Positions 5,726 through 8,667 of a stretch of DNA of 8,667 bases are shown piece after piece. The DNA is taken from the NCBI GenBank assembly GCA_003506275.1, contig DOBD01000233.1, positions 1 through 8,667 on the forward strand, read 5' to 3'. Within the stretch, counting starts at the first letter, position 1; each line of letters begins with the position of its first letter. Below the pieces are notes generated by a model that was given only the letters and a program-made list of their open reading frames with translations, ran no database searches and was not told the origin of the DNA. Position numbers and translations under genes: made by a program. The DNA comes from Bacteroidales bacterium. GTDB lineage: Bacteria; Bacteroidota; Bacteroidia; Bacteroidales; UBA1402.

Positions 5726-7720
5726 TTATTGTTTTTTCAGCACTTGAGCGGTGCGGGCCGGCAGGTAGAGCCTGAGCCATTCGAGATCGGTGTTTTTCTC
5801 AAAACCATTTTGAGTAAAGTGTTCCAGGCTTTCATTGACCAAGCCGTAACCCCCGAAGGCGGCCGAGTCGGTGTTGAGGACCACTTTGTAACTACCCTTA
5901 TCCACCAGCATGCCATAGCCGGTAAAGGATTTGTAGGGGTGTAAGTTGATGATGAACAACAGGTCGCCACGCTGATAAGCCAGTACCTGGTCGCCATCGT
6001 TGATACAGCGCTGTACGGGACCAGAGGCCATGGACTCCCTGTAGATCTTGAGCATCCTGATCATGGCTTGATCGAAGGACTGAAGCTGCTCGTATTTGAG
6101 GTTGGGATTGTCGGCCAGGCTCCACTGTTTGCGGGCGTATTTGCAGGACCAACCATTGCCTTCCCTGGGAAAATCAACCCATTCGGGATGGCCGAACTCG
6201 TTGCCCATGAAGTTGAGGTAGCCCCCATTCAGCGTGGAGGCTGTGAGCAAGCGTATGATCTTGTGTAGGGCGATGCCTCGTTCTACTACGAAATTGGTGT
6301 CTCCTTTCGACATGTGCCAATACATATCGGCGTCGATGAGGCGGAAGATGATGGTTTTATCGCCCACCAAGGCCTGGTCGTGGCTTTCGGCATAGGTGAT
6401 GGTCTTTTCATCGGCCCGGTGGTTGGTCAGTTCCCACCAGATACCTCCCGGTTTCCATTGCTCGTCCTTGGACTCCTTGATGAGTTTGATCCAATAGTCG
6501 GGTACCCCCATGGCCATGCGGTAGTCAAACCCGATGCCACCGTCCTTGAACGGGGCCGCCAGGCCAGGCATACCGCTGACTTCTTCAGCAATGGTGATGG
6601 CCTTGGCGTTGATTTCGTGGATGAGCTTGTTGGCCAGGGTGAGGTAGCAAATGGCGTCGCCATCCTGGTTGCCGTTGTAGTAGTCACCGTAATTGCCGAA
6701 TGTATCGCCCAACCCATGGGAGAGGTAGAGCATGGAGGTGACACCGTCGAAGCGGAAACCGTCGAAACCGAACACCTCCAGCCAATAGCGGCAATTGGAC
6801 AACAGAAAACGCAGCACTTCGGGCTTGCTGTAATTGAAGCAAAGGGAGTCCCAGGCCGGGTGTTCTCCCTTAAAGTATAGGTTTACATCACCATCGATAG
6901 CAGCCAATCCCTCAGCGGTATTCTTGACTGCATGAGAATGTACGATGTCCATGATGACGCTCAATCCCAGGCTGTGGGCTTCGTCGATGAGTTGCTTGAG
7001 CGCTTCGGGAGTACCGAAACGGGAAGAAGGCGCGAAAAAACTGGACACGTGGTAACCGAACGACCCGTAGTAGGGGTGTTCCTGAATGGCCATGATCTGA
7101 ATGGCGTTGTAGCCGGCCTTGGCGATACGGGGTAGTATCAACCGCCTGAATTCATCGTAGGTGCCCACTGTCTCCGACTCCTGAGCCATGCCGATGTGGC
7201 ATTCGTAAATCAAGAGCGGATTGGTATCGGGTTTGAATTTCTTATGCTTGAACACATACGGTTTTTCCGGTTCCCAGACCTGACAACTGAACAGGCGGGT
7301 TTCAGGATCCTGCAGCACGCGCGTGGCGTAGGCAGGAATGCGTTCGCCGGCACCGCCAGGCCATTCCACATAGAGTTTGTAGAGTTGGCCGTGGTTGATT
7401 TTCGACGCTGCCACGTTGATTTCCCACACCCCGTTGTCCAGCCGTTGCAGCTTGAAGGCATCCTCCCTGGTCCACTGGTTGAAATCGCCGATCAGGTAAA
7501 CAGCGGTGGCGTTGGGAGCCCATTCGCGGAAGACCCAGCGGTCCGCCAGGCGCTTCAAGCCGTAGTACTCGTGGGCGTTGGCGAACTCGCCCAGCGAGCC
7601 CGGCCCCGCCACCAGCTCCCGCCGCCGCCGCTCCTTCAGCTCCTGCCGCCGCCGGATCACGCCCAGATAGGGCGCCAGGTAGGGGTCGTCCGCCAGAGGT
7701 ACCTGTAGATGCGTCTTCAT
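5726..7720 (-). CDS. glgB: 1,4-alpha-glucan branching enzyme, eukaryote-like GH13_8 type
   Basis: This 664-residue cytoplasmic enzyme cuts alpha-1,4-glucan chains and rejoins them through alpha-1,6 links to branch glycogen. A CBM48-type beta-sandwich lies at about 50-150 (WVFREWAPNA, GDFNQW). The GH13 barrel (about 165-560) carries DIVHSHAVKN (258-267), the nucleophile D325 in GFRFDGVTSMLY, the acid/base E379 in TIAEEVSGMP, and the third carboxylate D448 in YAESHDQALVGDK. The C-terminal all-beta domain follows. The FDGVTSMLY and AEEVSGMP signatures and the short N-terminus resemble eukaryotic glycogen branching enzymes rather than E. coli GlgB, as recalled from the family. The gene starts 7 bp after the glgA stop codon. 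Codons for about residues 1-75 lie in DNA of roughly 70-75% GC, while the rest of the gene is about 55% (see findings). The N-terminal segment is rich in Arg, including RRRRE at about 31-35. Confidence 0.94.
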   Translation of the reverse strand: MKTHLQVPLADDPYLAPYLGVIRRRQELKERRRRELVAGPGSLGEFANAHEYYGLKRLADRWVFREWAPNATAVYLIGDFNQWTREDAFKLQRLDNGVWEINVAASKINHGQLYKLYVEWPGGAGERIPAYATRVLQDPETRLFSCQVWEPEKPYVFKHKKFKPDTNPLLIYECHIGMAQESETVGTYDEFRRLILPRIAKAGYNAIQIMAIQEHPYYGSFGYHVSSFFAPSSRFGTPEALKQLIDEAHSLGLSVIMDIVHSHAVKNTAEGLAAIDGDVNLYFKGEHPAWDSLCFNYSKPEVLRFLLSNCRYWLEVFGFDGFRFDGVTSMLYLSHGLGDTFGNYGDYYNGNQDGDAICYLTLANKLIHEINAKAITIAEEVSGMPGLAAPFKDGGIGFDYRMAMGVPDYWIKLIKESKDEQWKPGGIWWELTNHRADEKTITYAESHDQALVGDKTIIFRLIDADMYWHMSKGDTNFVVERGIALHKIIRLLTASTLNGGYLNFMGNEFGHPEWVDFPREGNGWSCKYARKQWSLADNPNLKYEQLQSFDQAMIRMLKIYRESMASGPVQRCINDGDQVLAYQRGDLLFIINLHPYKSFTGYGMLVDKGSYKVVLNTDSAAFGGYGLVNESLEHFTQNGFEKNTDLEWLRLYLPARTAQVLKKQ

Positions 7721-7727
7721 GGCTGGG

Positions 7728-8667
7728 CTAGAAGGGCTTTACCAGTTTACGGCGCAGCATCTTCTCGTAGATGTCGATGTAGTGCTGGGCGCAGACGTTG
7801 TGATTGAAGCGTGCCTTGCCGTCAAGCATGATGCGCGTTACCGCCCGCGCGCGGACTTCGGCGGGCTCCTGCCAGAAGCGCATGGCCTCGTCGATGGCCC
7901 AGGCGAGGCCCTCGTTGCTGTAGCGGCGGAAGACGAAGCCGTTGCCGGTTCCCGCCTTCAGGTTGATGTGCTCGACCGTATCGTGCAGACCGCCCGTGTC
8001 GTGAACCAGCGGCAGCGAGCCGTAGAGGACGCCGACCATCTGCGGGAGGCCGCAGGGCTCGAAGCGCGAGGGCATCAGCAGGAAGTCGGACGAGGCATAG
8101 GCCTGGCGCGAGAGGCGCTCGTCGAAATCGCAGACCGAGAGGCGCCCGTAGAGGTCGTGCATCTGCAGAATGTCGCGGAAGTGGCGCTGGTAGGCGCCAT
8201 TCGCCACCAGCACCAGTTGCATGTTCTGCTTGTGGTACTTCTCCAGCGTTTTGTAGAGGATGTTGGTCAGCAGTTCGGGACCCTTCTGCACCGGATCGAG
8301 GCGCGACGGCCAGAAGAAGAGCGGCGCGTCCGGATCAACCGTAAGCCCGACCTTCTCCTGGAAGACGCGCTTGTTCTCGCGCTTGGCGGCGGCGGCGTTC
8401 TCCGCATCGTAGCGCTGCGTCAGCACGTCGTCCACGGCCGGGTCGTAGGAGAAGTCGGGCGCGTTGAGGATGCCCACGGCGCAGTCGGCCAGCCGCTTGC
8501 TGATCATCTCGCTGCGCTGGTTGCGCGGCACGAAGCTGTGTTCGCCGCGGACGATCTCCTCGAGGAAGGTGGGGCTGACCGTGTTGATGAAGTGCGCGGC
8601 GAAAACACCGCTGGCCTGCATGTCAACCGGGTTGGTGTTGCGCGACTCCTCGTAGTTGTACGGCTCG
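7728..8667 (-). CDS. glgA: Glycogen synthase, GT5 family, C-terminal part (runs off right edge)
   Basis: GlgA adds glucose from ADP- or UDP-glucose to the non-reducing end of alpha-1,4-glucan in the cytoplasm. The visible fragment is 312 residues: the C-terminal GT-B lobe and part of the linker. The frame stays open to the edge, so the first ATG inside it (8621) is an internal Met and not the start. Signatures in fragment numbering are FINTVSPTFLEEI (about 26-38), SRLDPVQKG (121-129) matching the R/K phosphate-binding motif, SRFEPCGLPQM (200-210) with E203 as the conserved catalytic-site Glu, and DTGGLHDTV (223-231). The segment HSFVPRNQRSEM before GILNAPD differs from the E. coli protein and looks like a lineage-specific variant. 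Base composition is about 64% GC in the lines I counted, much higher than dsbD or GH97. The stop lies 7 bp before glgB, so the two are co-transcribed. The donor nucleotide cannot be settled from this fragment. Confidence 0.93.
   Translation of the reverse strand, partial: EPYNYEESRNTNPVDMQASGVFAAHFINTVSPTFLEEIVRGEHSFVPRNQRSEMISKRLADCAVGILNAPDFSYDPAVDDVLTQRYDAENAAAAKRENKRVFQEKVGLTVDPDAPLFFWPSRLDPVQKGPELLTNILYKTLEKYHKQNMQLVLVANGAYQRHFRDILQMHDLYGRLSVCDFDERLSRQAYASSDFLLMPSRFEPCGLPQMVGVLYGSLPLVHDTGGLHDTVEHINLKAGTGNGFVFRRYSNEGLAWAIDEAMRFWQEPAEVRARAVTRIMLDGKARFNHNVCAQHYIDIYEKMLRRKLVKPF

Noticed and set aside
6314..6880. A 188-residue open frame antisense to glgB on the plus strand
   Set aside because: It lies wholly within a strongly conserved GH13 coding region and has no promoter or family signature. 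It is a shadow of glgB codon use, as is the 170-residue frame at 7196-7708.

Overview
The window looks like chromosomal DNA of a Bacteroidota bacterium, probably of the Bacteroidia. The evidence is TAnnTTTG-type promoters (a clean TTTG plus TATATTTG pair before the dsbD-like gene and TACGTTTG before the GH97 gene), A-rich leaders without Shine-Dalgarno sequences, a SusB-like GH97 enzyme, and a branching enzyme of the eukaryote-like type. These are family-level impressions from reading the sequence, not a database placement.

Layout. (1) 1-771, minus strand: the N-terminal 257 residues of a TrpB2-type tryptophan synthase beta chain, running off the left edge. (2) 772-933: a divergent promoter region. 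(3) 934-2895, plus strand: a secreted GH97 glycosidase with the residue pattern of the retaining (alpha-galactosidase-like) branch. (4) 2892-5048, minus strand: a complete DsbD-type thiol:disulfide interchange protein. It converges on the GH97 gene with a 4-bp stop-codon overlap and carries an unusual 12-residue tandem repeat in its periplasmic linker. (5) 5049-5236: an intergenic region with a good dsbD promoter and three 11-bp palindromes at exact 20-bp spacing. (6) 5237-8667, minus strand: a tightly packed glycogen cluster in the order glgA (partial, off the right edge), glgB, then an Lrp/AsnC-family regulator, with gaps of 7 and 12 bp. No gene-free stretch exceeds 300 bases.

How the genes work together. 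GlgA elongates alpha-1,4-glucan from a sugar nucleotide and GlgB adds alpha-1,6 branches, so the right end is a glycogen-building operon. The co-oriented Lrp-family regulator suggests amino-acid or general nutrient control, but this is inference. The GH97 enzyme would release sugar from alpha-linked glycans in the periplasm. The DsbD-like protein passes cytoplasmic reducing power to periplasmic thiols. TrpB2 has no other trp gene beside it here.

Most of the window is ordinary metabolic chromosome, and I found no defence system, mobile element, CRISPR array, tRNA or rRNA. The observations most worth checking are the abrupt base-composition step inside glgB near position 7500, the 20-bp-phased palindrome triplet at 5163-5218, and the DsbD linker repeat.
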